Below are positions 17,026 to 24,592 of a stretch of DNA of 64,000 nt, one piece after another. Source of the DNA: an uncultured Candidatus Saccharibacteria bacterium. GTDB lineage: Bacteria; Patescibacteriota; Saccharimonadia; Saccharimonadales; Saccharimonadaceae. The number at the start of each line of letters is the position of its first letter. Within the stretch, counting starts at the first letter, position 1. Position numbers and translations under genes: made by a program. Below the pieces are notes generated by a model that searched no databases, was not told where the DNA came from, and saw only the letters and a program-made list of their open reading frames with translations. The stretch is taken from the NCBI GenBank assembly GCA_937935245.1, contig CALGXX010000011.1:41472-105471 (forward strand). The letters run 5' to 3'.

Positions 17026-17373
17026 ATGACAAAGTATAAAATTGAACGGATTTATGAGTCGACCGCGTCGGACGATAGTTATCGTGTGCTAGTTGATCGA
17101 CTGTGGCCGCGCGGGATTAGCAAAGAACGAGCTGCATTGGACGAGTGGAATAAAGAAATTGCCCCGACCGATGAATTACGCAAATGGTTTAATCACGATC
17201 CAGAAAAATTCCCGGAATTTTCTCGTCGTTATATGAAGGAGCTGGATAATAATCCTGCGGCTGCCGAGGCGAAGAATAATTGGAATAAACAATCTGCAGT
17301 TACGCTGTTATATGGCGCCAAAGATACGGAACATAATCAGGCAGTAGTTCTCAAGAAGTGGCTGGAAGATTAG
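17026..17373 (+). CDS. DUF488 family protein (YeaO-like)
   Basis: 115 residues. The DUF488 signature is clear: VLVDRLWPRGISKERAALDEW, then APTDELRKWFNHDPEKFPEF and VTLLYGAKDTEHNQAVVL. The biochemical role of the family is not established. It starts 12 nt after the preceding gene. Confidence 0.85.
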   Translation: MTKYKIERIYESTASDDSYRVLVDRLWPRGISKERAALDEWNKEIAPTDELRKWFNHDPEKFPEFSRRYMKELDNNPAAAEAKNNWNKQSAVTLLYGAKDTEHNQAVVLKKWLED

Positions 17374-17429
17374 ACTAATCGCTAAAAGAATACTTGCATA
17401 ATTGCCGTGTTTAGATTGTAATATATTTA

Positions 17430-19007
17430 ATGAATCAAGCACTGCAAGCCAAACTGAAAACTTTGCCGCGAACGCCCGGCGTTTATTTTCATAAGTCAGC
17501 GAGCGGCGAGGTAATTTATGTTGGTAAGGCGGCGGTTCTTAAAAATCGCGTACGTCAGTATTTTCAAGATTCGCGCGGGCGAGACAATAAAACTATGGCG
17601 CTGGTGGCGGAGATTTTTGATACTGATTGGATTGAAACTGAGAGTGAGGTTGACGCGCTATTTTTGGAAAGTGAGATGATCAAGCGATATATGCCGCGAT
17701 ACAATGTTCTGTTGCGCGACGACAAATCTCAGATGTATGTTCGGATTGATATGAAAAGCGATTGGCCGACGGTCAGTTTTACGCGGAATCCTGCCGATGA
17801 TGGTGCGGATTATTTTGGTCCATTTTACAATGGTTTTGCGTTAAAAAAGGCATTGCGCTATTTGAGGCGAATTTTTCCATATCTCACTCACCAAAGACGC
17901 CCCGGTCAATCAAAGTTGGATGAAGATTTGGGTTTAAGTCCGAAAATAAGCGATGGCTCGGACGCGTATAAAGCTGGTTTGCGTAAATTGATAAGTTATA
18001 TCAAGGGAAATCGCAAGGCTATTGCTGTGGAGCTGGAGCGTGATATGAAAACAGCTGCGGGGCTTCATGATTTTGAGCGGGCGGCGAGTCTGAGGAATAA
18101 GTTGCGCGCCATGCAAGAGCTTCAGCGACGCGTTATGTTTGGCGACAAGGAATTTTTGGATATTTCAAAAGATAAGGCGCTGGCCGATTTAGCAAAACTA
18201 CTTGGCCTTAAAAATATTCCAGTGCGAATTGAGGGTTATGATATTTCGCATATGAACGGACGCCAAGTCGTGGCGAGTATGGTAGTCTTTACGAATGGTG
18301 CGAGCGATCGTGCGGAATATCGCAAATTTAAGGTGGGTGAAAAAAACGACGACACTGGAAATATGTACGAGGTGATTTTTAGGCGACTTGGTGAGCGAAA
18401 TATCAAAAGCTGGGGCTGTCCAGATCTGTTGTTGATTGACGGTGGAAAAGGTCAACTTTCGGCAGCGATTAAAGCAAGGGATGAGCGCGGAATTAAATTG
18501 CCGATTATTAGCATCGCTAAGCGCGAGGAAGAAATTATTATTCATAAAACTGGCTCGCAAATTGACGTAACGCGCATTGAAGAGTTGCAAAAATCTATTC
18601 ATCAGGATGTAGCTATTCACGAAGATAATGATGTGTATGTAGTGAATTTGCATCCTACTCAGCGCAACGCCGGCTCGCATTCAAAGAATCTACGAGGCTC
18701 TGCTATTGATGACGGTTCCAGCCGGGACAATTTTACAAAAAGTTCTATTGCGACGACGGACATTGTAAAGCTTTTCCAGCGGATTCGTGATGAGTCACAC
18801 CGATTTGCTGTGAGCTATCATACGGCGTTGAAGCGTCAAAATCAGACGAAAAATCAACTGGAGGAAATTCCGGGGATTGGCCCAAAGACGCGCGCGAAAT
18901 TGTTGAGGAAGTTTGGTAGTGTGAAAAAAATTATCGAGGCGGATTATACGGAATTGCAGGCGGAAGTTGGCACGAAAAAGGCGAATTTGATTAAGCACTT
19001 ATCTTAA
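17430..19007 (+). CDS. uvrC: Excinuclease ABC subunit C
   Basis: 525 residues, shorter than the roughly 600 of typical UvrC. An N-terminal GIY-YIG nuclease (PGVYFHKSASGEVIYVGKA) makes the 3' incision. A UVR motif (LHDFERAASLRNKLRAMQEL) contacts UvrB. The RNase H-like 5'-incision domain includes GYDISHMNGRQVVASMVVF and LLIDGGKGQLSAA. A C-terminal helix-hairpin-helix (EIPGIGPKTRAKLLRKFGS) follows. TAATAT (17419-17424) ends 5 nt before the ATG, again nearly leaderless. Confidence 0.97.
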   Translation: MNQALQAKLKTLPRTPGVYFHKSASGEVIYVGKAAVLKNRVRQYFQDSRGRDNKTMALVAEIFDTDWIETESEVDALFLESEMIKRYMPRYNVLLRDDKSQMYVRIDMKSDWPTVSFTRNPADDGADYFGPFYNGFALKKALRYLRRIFPYLTHQRRPGQSKLDEDLGLSPKISDGSDAYKAGLRKLISYIKGNRKAIAVELERDMKTAAGLHDFERAASLRNKLRAMQELQRRVMFGDKEFLDISKDKALADLAKLLGLKNIPVRIEGYDISHMNGRQVVASMVVFTNGASDRAEYRKFKVGEKNDDTGNMYEVIFRRLGERNIKSWGCPDLLLIDGGKGQLSAAIKARDERGIKLPIISIAKREEEIIIHKTGSQIDVTRIEELQKSIHQDVAIHEDNDVYVVNLHPTQRNAGSHSKNLRGSAIDDGSSRDNFTKSSIATTDIVKLFQRIRDESHRFAVSYHTALKRQNQTKNQLEEIPGIGPKTRAKLLRKFGSVKKIIEADYTELQAEVGTKKANLIKHLS

Positions 19008-19057
19008 AATCAAGCATTCAATCGACAATAAAGCATAAATTATATATAATAAGACTA

Positions 19058-19432
19058 ATGAAAAGACAATTTGCAACGTTTTTAATTCGGCTGATTCTTA
19101 ACTCGGTAGGTATTTGGGTTGCAGTGCGACTACTTGGAAATGAAACTCCGGGCGCAACTTCTGTATGGACGTTTATGATGGCGGGGTTGATATTTTCGGT
19201 AGTGAATAGCGTATTGAAGCCAATCGTTACAATTCTAGCCCTGCCAGCAATTCTATTGACCTTAGGACTGTTTACCTTAATTGTAAATGGTTTTATGGTT
19301 TACATTTCATTAGCTTTGGCGCCAGGGATTTCTATGACTTTTGCGCATTCAATTATTGCCGGGATTATACTGAGTTTGGTAAACTATATTATAAGTAGCG
19401 CGCTGGTTTTGCAGCGGGAAGAAAAGGAGTAA
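19058..19432 (+). CDS. Four-helix membrane protein, phage_holin_4_2-like
   Basis: 124 residues with four hydrophobic helices and the family's VNSVLKPIVTILALPAILLTLGLF core. Despite the family name, these are widespread chromosomal membrane proteins of unknown role. TATAAT (19045-19050) ends 7 nt before the ATG, so it probably heads the secG operon; secG starts 1 nt after its stop. Confidence 0.8.
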   Translation: MKRQFATFLIRLILNSVGIWVAVRLLGNETPGATSVWTFMMAGLIFSVVNSVLKPIVTILALPAILLTLGLFTLIVNGFMVYISLALAPGISMTFAHSIIAGIILSLVNYIISSALVLQREEKE

Positions 19433-19433
19433 T

Positions 19434-19670
19434 ATGTCAATTGATACAATTTTACCGTACGTGACGCTTGGATCTGCCGTACTGATGATTATCGCAATTT
19501 TGTTGCAACAACGAGGCGCAAGTTTGGGCGCAGGATTCGGCTCGTCTGGAGAATTATTCACTACTCGTCGCGGATTTGATAAAAATTTGTTCGACGTAAC
19601 TATTGTTTTTGCGGTGATTTTTGTGCTATCAATTTTGGCAAGTATGATTTTGCCGGGATTGCAAAAATAG
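19434..19670 (+). CDS. secG: Preprotein translocase subunit SecG
   Basis: 78 residues with two membrane helices and the SecG core LLQQRGASLGAGFGSSGELFTTRRGFDK. SecG is the small accessory subunit of the SecYEG channel in the cytoplasmic membrane. It follows the holin-like gene after one base, with GGAG as ribosome binding site. Confidence 0.93.
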   Translation: MSIDTILPYVTLGSAVLMIIAILLQQRGASLGAGFGSSGELFTTRRGFDKNLFDVTIVFAVIFVLSILASMILPGLQK

Positions 19671-19680
19671 GAGAATAGAT

Positions 19681-21471
19681 TTGAGCTCGGATAATTCGTC
19701 ATGGAATCGTTTTGCGCGACTAAAAGTTTCCAGTAAAGATGTCAATAAGCGTCTGCGTAAGATTGAAAAGGGAAGCTTGCGCCATGCGCATAAATTCGTG
19801 ACATCCAGGTTGGATCGCTTATCTAATGTGCGACGTCGGGTTTCTGTCTGGATTATTCTAGTATTGGTGATGATTGGCGCCAGTGCGGTGCAGTGGCATA
19901 TTTCTCGCAATTCTTTCACGACAATGGCGTACACTTCTGGCGGATCATATTCTGAGGGTGTGTTGGGTCCTTTGGAAAATCTAAATCCGATTTTTGCAAA
20001 AACCAATGCTGAAAAATCCGCCGCGAAATTGCTATTTTCAAGTTTGTATCGATATGACTCAACGGGCAATATAAAGGCTGATATGGCGGATAGCATCAGT
20101 GTGAACGACAAAGAAACCGAATATATAGTCAAACTGAAGAAAGGTCTGAAGTGGTCGGACGGACAAGACCTAACGGCGGACGATGTAATCTTTACGTTGA
20201 AGCTATTAGCGAATCCAGAAGTTGGAGCTGAAATATCAGGCTGGAAATCCATAAAATTCGAGAAAGTGTCTGACGATTCGGTAAAGTTTATCTTGCCGTC
20301 GTCATATTCGCCGTTTGTCCACGCTTTGACATTCCCGATTATCCCTAAGCATATATTAAAAGACGTTAAGCCGTCGAATTTACGTGAACATGATTTTAAT
20401 AAGTCGCCTATATCCAGCGGTCCGTTCGCCTTTAGGTTGCTGCAGAACGTAACGAGCGATGGCAGCAAAAAAGTGCTATATTTGCAATCGAATAGCAATT
20501 ATTATGGCAGCACGCCTAAGCTAGAGCGATTCCAGTTGTACGCATATCCGACACAGGATGATATTGCGAAAAGTTTGCGTACGCGAGAAATTACAGGAAC
20601 TCCAGAATTGATTTATAACGATCAATCCGCCGAGGTAAAATCTATGTATGCCGCAGAAGCGCATTCTTTGAATAACGGAGTTTACGCGCTGTTCAATAAC
20701 AACAGTCAGTTCTTGCGATCAAAAGCTGTTCGTCAAGCTTTGTCGCTCAGTGTCGATACGTCCAAGCTACGTCAATCTTTGTCATTGTCTACAGAGGAAT
20801 TATCTGGTCCAACGCTTAATAAGTTCCTAGGAAAGAATTCGAATTCGTCTAGCTATGACGTCAAGAAAGCGAAATCTCTACTTGACGCTGAGGGTTGGAA
20901 GAGTGTGAATAATGTTCGTCAGAAGGGAAATGATAAGTTAAAACTCAACGTGGTCGTTTTGAAGAATAGCAATTACGAAAAGGTCGCTAGGTACTTGGCT
21001 CAAGTTTGGTATGACGAGCTGAACATAGAATCGGATATTAAAGTTGTCGATCCGAACGACGCCACTCAAAATATTCTTCAGACAGTTTTGCAGCCGCGCA
21101 ATTTTGATGTATTGGTTTATGAACTCTCCTTGGGCGGCGACCCCGATGTTTACGCCTATTGGCATTCTTCACAGGCAACCAACAATGGTTTGAATTTCTC
21201 CAATTACAATAATGCGATAGCGGACGATGCTTTGGAGAGTGGTCGATCTAAAATCTCGGCAAAGCAACGCGCCGATCGTTACGCGAAGTTTACCGCCACT
21301 TGGCAAGCGGACGCCCCAGCGATTGCCTTGTATCAGCCGAAGTTCGACTATATCCATATTCGGAACGTTAAGGCTCTCGACGCAAGCACCGAAGTTGTCA
21401 ATCCCGTCGATCGCTATGTCGATGTTCAATATTGGGCGACAGAGAAAAAGTCCGTTTACAAAACCCCGTAA
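19681..21471 (+). CDS. Membrane-anchored family 5 solute-binding protein
   Basis: 596 residues from TTG at 19681 (AGGAGA just upstream). A basic N-terminus and a single membrane helix (IILVLVMIGASAVQW, about residues 57-75) replace the usual lipobox. The extracytoplasmic part matches oligopeptide-type SBP_bac_5: PIFAKTNAEKSAAKLLFSSL, LKWSDGQDLTADDVIFTLKLL, VRQALSLSVD and EGWKSVNN. Such proteins deliver peptides to ABC permeases, yet no permease is adjacent. It is 10 nt behind secG. Confidence 0.88.
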   Translation: MSSDNSSWNRFARLKVSSKDVNKRLRKIEKGSLRHAHKFVTSRLDRLSNVRRRVSVWIILVLVMIGASAVQWHISRNSFTTMAYTSGGSYSEGVLGPLENLNPIFAKTNAEKSAAKLLFSSLYRYDSTGNIKADMADSISVNDKETEYIVKLKKGLKWSDGQDLTADDVIFTLKLLANPEVGAEISGWKSIKFEKVSDDSVKFILPSSYSPFVHALTFPIIPKHILKDVKPSNLREHDFNKSPISSGPFAFRLLQNVTSDGSKKVLYLQSNSNYYGSTPKLERFQLYAYPTQDDIAKSLRTREITGTPELIYNDQSAEVKSMYAAEAHSLNNGVYALFNNNSQFLRSKAVRQALSLSVDTSKLRQSLSLSTEELSGPTLNKFLGKNSNSSSYDVKKAKSLLDAEGWKSVNNVRQKGNDKLKLNVVVLKNSNYEKVARYLAQVWYDELNIESDIKVVDPNDATQNILQTVLQPRNFDVLVYELSLGGDPDVYAYWHSSQATNNGLNFSNYNNAIADDALESGRSKISAKQRADRYAKFTATWQADAPAIALYQPKFDYIHIRNVKALDASTEVVNPVDRYVDVQYWATEKKSVYKTP

Positions 21472-21495
21472 TCGGGTATAATGGTAAGTGGCTAT

Positions 21496-21583
21496 GCGGG
21501 CGTGGCGGAATTGGTAGACGCGCTAGCTTGAGGGGCTAGTGAGCATTGCGCTCGTGGAAGTTCAAGTCTTCTCGCTCGCACCA
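21496..21583 (+). tRNA. tRNA-Leu (anticodon GAG)
   Basis: Acceptor GCGGGCG pairs with CGCTCGC, then discriminator A and an encoded CCA. The loop TTGAGGG gives GAG. A long class II variable arm confirms Leu. Promoter: TTTACA (21455-21460), 16 bp, TATAAT (21477-21482). Confidence 0.96.
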
Positions 21584-21651
21584 AACATATTGCAATTATT
21601 GGATGAATTGTTTGTGATATGTTTTGTAAAATCTGATATAATAAAAGCGGT

Positions 21652-21725
21652 GGCGCGTTGGCGGAGCGGTTACGCAGAGGTCTGCAAAACCTTTTAGACG
21701 AGTTCGACTCTCGTACGTGCCTCCA
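21652..21725 (+). tRNA. tRNA-Cys (anticodon GCA)
   Basis: Acceptor GGCGCGT pairs with ACGTGCC, then U and an encoded CCA. The anticodon loop CTGCAAA gives GCA. TATAAT at 21637-21642 is its -10 box. Confidence 0.95.
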
Positions 21726-21735
21726 ATTTTTGATA

Positions 21736-21763
21736 AATAGTCCTGAGTATTGGGCTATTTTTT
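21736..21763 (+). terminator. Terminator after tRNA-Cys
   Basis: AATAGTCC (21736-21743) pairs with GGGCTATT (21752-21759), 8 bp with one G-U, followed by a run of T. Confidence 0.85.
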
Positions 21764-21849
21764 ATTTTGCGAAATTGTACAATTTACTTAGCGAATATAG
21801 TATAATATAAACAGTCTGGCGCGTAGGTGTCTAGATTGTATGTAAATAA

Positions 21850-21935
21850 GCGCGAGTGGCGGAATTGGTAGACGCGAGGGACTTAAAATCCCTTGACCAA
21901 AAGTCGTGCGGGTTCGATTCCCGCCTTGCGCACCA
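21850..21935 (+). tRNA. tRNA-Leu (anticodon TAA)
   Basis: Acceptor GCGCGAG pairs with CTTGCGC, then A and an encoded CCA. The loop CTTAAAA gives TAA. A long variable arm is present. TATAAT near 21801 serves as -10. lemA begins 48 nt after the CCA with no terminator between, so read-through is plausible. Confidence 0.96.
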
Positions 21936-21983
21936 AAGTTGTAAAGAAAGTAATATTGAATAGGAAAGGGACAAAGGTAAGAA

Positions 21984-22553
21984 ATGAGTCCATTGGTAAT
22001 TGTACTTATTGTTACAGTGGTAGTTTTATTGGTACTCGTAGGAGTTGTAATCGGTGCGTACAATGGTTTGATTGTATTGCGTAACCGCGTAGAAGAGGCA
22101 TGGAGCGACATTACTGTTCAGCTAAAGCGCCGAACTGATTTGATTCCAAATTTGGTCAATTCAGTAAAAGGCTATGCTACGCATGAAAAAGAAGTGTTTG
22201 AGAAGGTCGCAGAAGCTCGTTCAGCAATTATGAATGCCGGCAGCGTGGCTGAAACCGCTAAGGCTGAAAATGCTTTGGAAGGCGCGTTGAAGAGCTTGTT
22301 TGCCGTATCTGAGGCTTACCCAGAATTGAAAGCAAACCAGAATTTCTTGCAATTGCAGCAGGAATTGGTTGACACTGAGGATAAAATCCAAGCAGCTCGC
22401 CGATTCTACAACGGTGGCGTTCGCGACCTGAATACGAAGATTCAGACTTTCCCAACAAATATCATCGCGGGAATGTTCGGCTTCCAGGCTAAGGAATTCT
22501 TCGACGTTGAGGACCGTGCAAGTGTCGAAAATCCAGTTGAAGTAAAGTTCTAA
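21984..22553 (+). CDS. lemA: LemA family membrane protein
   Basis: 189 residues. One N-terminal membrane helix (residues 3-27) is followed by the LemA core: YNGLIVLRNRVEEAWSDI, QLKRRTDLIPNLVNSVKGYA and AARRFYNGGVRDLN. LemA proteins are coiled-coil envelope proteins of unclear role, often near HtpX proteases as here. A purine-rich ribosome binding site (GGAAAGGGACAAAGG) precedes the ATG. Confidence 0.93.
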   Translation: MSPLVIVLIVTVVVLLVLVGVVIGAYNGLIVLRNRVEEAWSDITVQLKRRTDLIPNLVNSVKGYATHEKEVFEKVAEARSAIMNAGSVAETAKAENALEGALKSLFAVSEAYPELKANQNFLQLQQELVDTEDKIQAARRFYNGGVRDLNTKIQTFPTNIIAGMFGFQAKEFFDVEDRASVENPVEVKF

Positions 22554-22569
22554 TTGGACCCTGAAATGA

Positions 22570-22602
22570 AAATCGCTCGTCTATTTTTAGCGGGCGATTT
22601 TT
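22570..22602 (+). terminator. Terminator after lemA
   Basis: AAATCGCTCG (22570-22579) pairs with CGGGCGATTT (22591-22600), 10 bp with one G-U, and the T run continues to 22602. The htpX -10 box starts three bases later. Confidence 0.9.
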
Positions 22603-22616
22603 GATATAATTAACGT

Positions 22617-23492
22617 ATGTACAATGCAGTTTCTCAAAACAAACGCAACACAATATTAATCATGTCTGTGTTTGTGATAATTATTGGAGTCATCGGTTTG
22701 TTTATTGGAGTGGCAACTGATAGCTATTCACTAGCGCTCATCATTTTCATATGCGCGATATTGTATGCTTGGTTGCAATATTTTATAGCTGGTAAGTTGG
22801 CTATGATGATGACTGGCGCTCAGGAAATTAGTAAAAATGACGCTCCTGAACTTTGGCGAGTGGTGGAAAATTTGTCTATCGCTTCTGGTATGCCGATGCC
22901 GAAAGTCTATATTATCGACGATCCAGCCCCGAATGCTTTTGCGACTGGCCGTGACCCAAATCATGCTATTGTTGGTGCAACCACTGGGCTTTTAGATATT
23001 ATGGACAAGCGTGAACTGGAGGCTGTTATGGCGCATGAAATGAGCCACGTGCGAAATTACGACATCCGCGTGAGTATGATTGCTTTTGGTTTGGTTAGCG
23101 CAATTGGACTGTTTGCGGATTTGGCGCTTAGAATGATGTTTTATAGTGATGACCGTGACAGAGATGTTAATCCTATCATCTACGCTCTCGGACTGATCGT
23201 GGTTATATTGGCGCCGCTTTTGGCAACGATAGCCCAATTGGCAGTCAGTAGGCAGCGTGAATATCTGGCGGATGCTTCGGGTGTATTATTGACACGAGAC
23301 ACTGAAGGGCTAGCAAGCGCGCTGGAAAAATTGCGTCAATACGGCAGACCAATGCAAAAACAAAGCTCTTCCACCGCCAATTTGTTCATGAATAATCCTT
23401 TGAAGCCCGGATTTTTCTCAAAACTATTTAGTACTCATCCACCGCTAGAAGATAGAATTGCAAGGTTGAGAAATAACGCAACAAAGATGTAA
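22617..23492 (+). CDS. htpX: Membrane zinc protease HtpX (M48)
   Basis: 291 residues. Membrane helices lie near residues 12-32 and 38-58 and again near 155-200. The zinc site HEMSH (His140, Glu141, His144) has a downstream Glu ligand in REYLADASG. HtpX degrades damaged membrane proteins. TATAAT (22605-22610) ends 6 nt before the ATG, giving a leaderless start. It pairs with lemA upstream and runs directly into the next membrane gene (2 nt gap). Confidence 0.95.
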   Translation: MYNAVSQNKRNTILIMSVFVIIIGVIGLFIGVATDSYSLALIIFICAILYAWLQYFIAGKLAMMMTGAQEISKNDAPELWRVVENLSIASGMPMPKVYIIDDPAPNAFATGRDPNHAIVGATTGLLDIMDKRELEAVMAHEMSHVRNYDIRVSMIAFGLVSAIGLFADLALRMMFYSDDRDRDVNPIIYALGLIVVILAPLLATIAQLAVSRQREYLADASGVLLTRDTEGLASALEKLRQYGRPMQKQSSSTANLFMNNPLKPGFFSKLFSTHPPLEDRIARLRNNATKM

Positions 23493-23494
23493 TT

Positions 23495-24592
23495 ATGGCA
23501 ACGAAAACCTCCAAAAAACGAGTAGTCAAAAATCCTAAGAAGTCAAATGCTGATCATAAAAAAGGTGTGTGGCCTGGTATTAAACGGGACTTTAGCAAAT
23601 TAAATCAGCAGCGGCGTAATTTTCTGCAGCGCCGACCTCATCGTAGTTTTCGGTTAACTAAGCGACGAGATTACCGGCGAGATCTTAAAATTCCAGGATA
23701 TTGGTCGCTGACCAGTGAGACTTGTCGTCTGGTATGGCGAAATAAGAAGACTTTCCTGGCGTTAATCGTCGTTATGTCGATATTGACGTTTGCTTTAGCC
23801 AGCGTCATGTCGCAAGATACGTACCAACAACTTAAAGACGTGATGAATCAGGCTGAGTCGAATGGGTTCGGCGGAATTTATACAACAATTAGCCTATTCT
23901 CTGGCGTTGCGGTTAGTTATATTTCCGGTAGCGGAACGGCTGGTGGAAATGTGCAGCAAGCAGCGGGAATTTTTCTGGGACTATTAACTTGGCTATCGTC
24001 CGTTTGGCTAACGCGAGCTATTTTAATTGGTAAAAAACCGAAAATGCGCGATGGTTTGTATAGCTCTGGATCTCCCATAATTGCGCTAATAATTGTCATC
24101 GGGGTTTTCTTGATTCAAATGGTGCCGGCGGCAGTGGCGGTGATTATTTATAGCGCGCTCAATGCTTCGGGAGTGTTAAATCAAACGCCGATTCTGATGG
24201 CGGCTGGCGGCGCGGCGATTCTAATAGTGGCGATGTCTGTCTATTGGGCGACTTCTACGGTTTTTGCGATGATCATCGTAACATTGCCGGGGATGTATCC
24301 GTTTCATGCGTTGCGTCTGTCGGGCGATATTGTGACGGGTCGAAGACTAAGGATTTTGCTGAGATTTGCGTGGGCTGTTGTTTTGTCCGTGCTTTTGTGG
24401 GCGGTTGTTCTGATTCCGGTGATTCTGCTTGACGGCGCGCTGAAGGGATGGATTAGCGGTATTGATTGGCTACCAATTGTTCCGACAACTGGTCTGATTT
24501 TACTTTACGTAACGATAATTATGATTTCTGTATATGTCTATTTGTTCTACAGAAAGGTGGTTGAAAGTGACACCAAAAAAACCAAGAATTGA
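23495..24592 (+). CDS. Multi-pass membrane protein of unknown function
   Basis: 365 residues. A highly basic N-terminal tail of about 75 residues (Lys/Arg-rich) precedes about six hydrophobic helices with long Ile/Val/Ala runs. No family was recognised. It starts 2 nt after htpX and its end overlaps the start of ligA by 26 nt, so it is translationally coupled on both sides. The basic tail could bind nucleic acid or lipid head groups; this is not supported further. Confidence 0.7.
   Translation: MATKTSKKRVVKNPKKSNADHKKGVWPGIKRDFSKLNQQRRNFLQRRPHRSFRLTKRRDYRRDLKIPGYWSLTSETCRLVWRNKKTFLALIVVMSILTFALASVMSQDTYQQLKDVMNQAESNGFGGIYTTISLFSGVAVSYISGSGTAGGNVQQAAGIFLGLLTWLSSVWLTRAILIGKKPKMRDGLYSSGSPIIALIIVIGVFLIQMVPAAVAVIIYSALNASGVLNQTPILMAAGGAAILIVAMSVYWATSTVFAMIIVTLPGMYPFHALRLSGDIVTGRRLRILLRFAWAVVLSVLLWAVVLIPVILLDGALKGWISGIDWLPIVPTTGLILLYVTIIMISVYVYLFYRKVVESDTKKTKN

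Noticed and set aside
21788..22111. Minus-strand ORF of 107 residues across tRNA-Leu(TAA) and the start of lemA
   Set aside because: Its peptide (GGNRTRTTFGQGILSPSR) is the familiar antisense translation of a tRNA-Leu gene; it overlaps real features.
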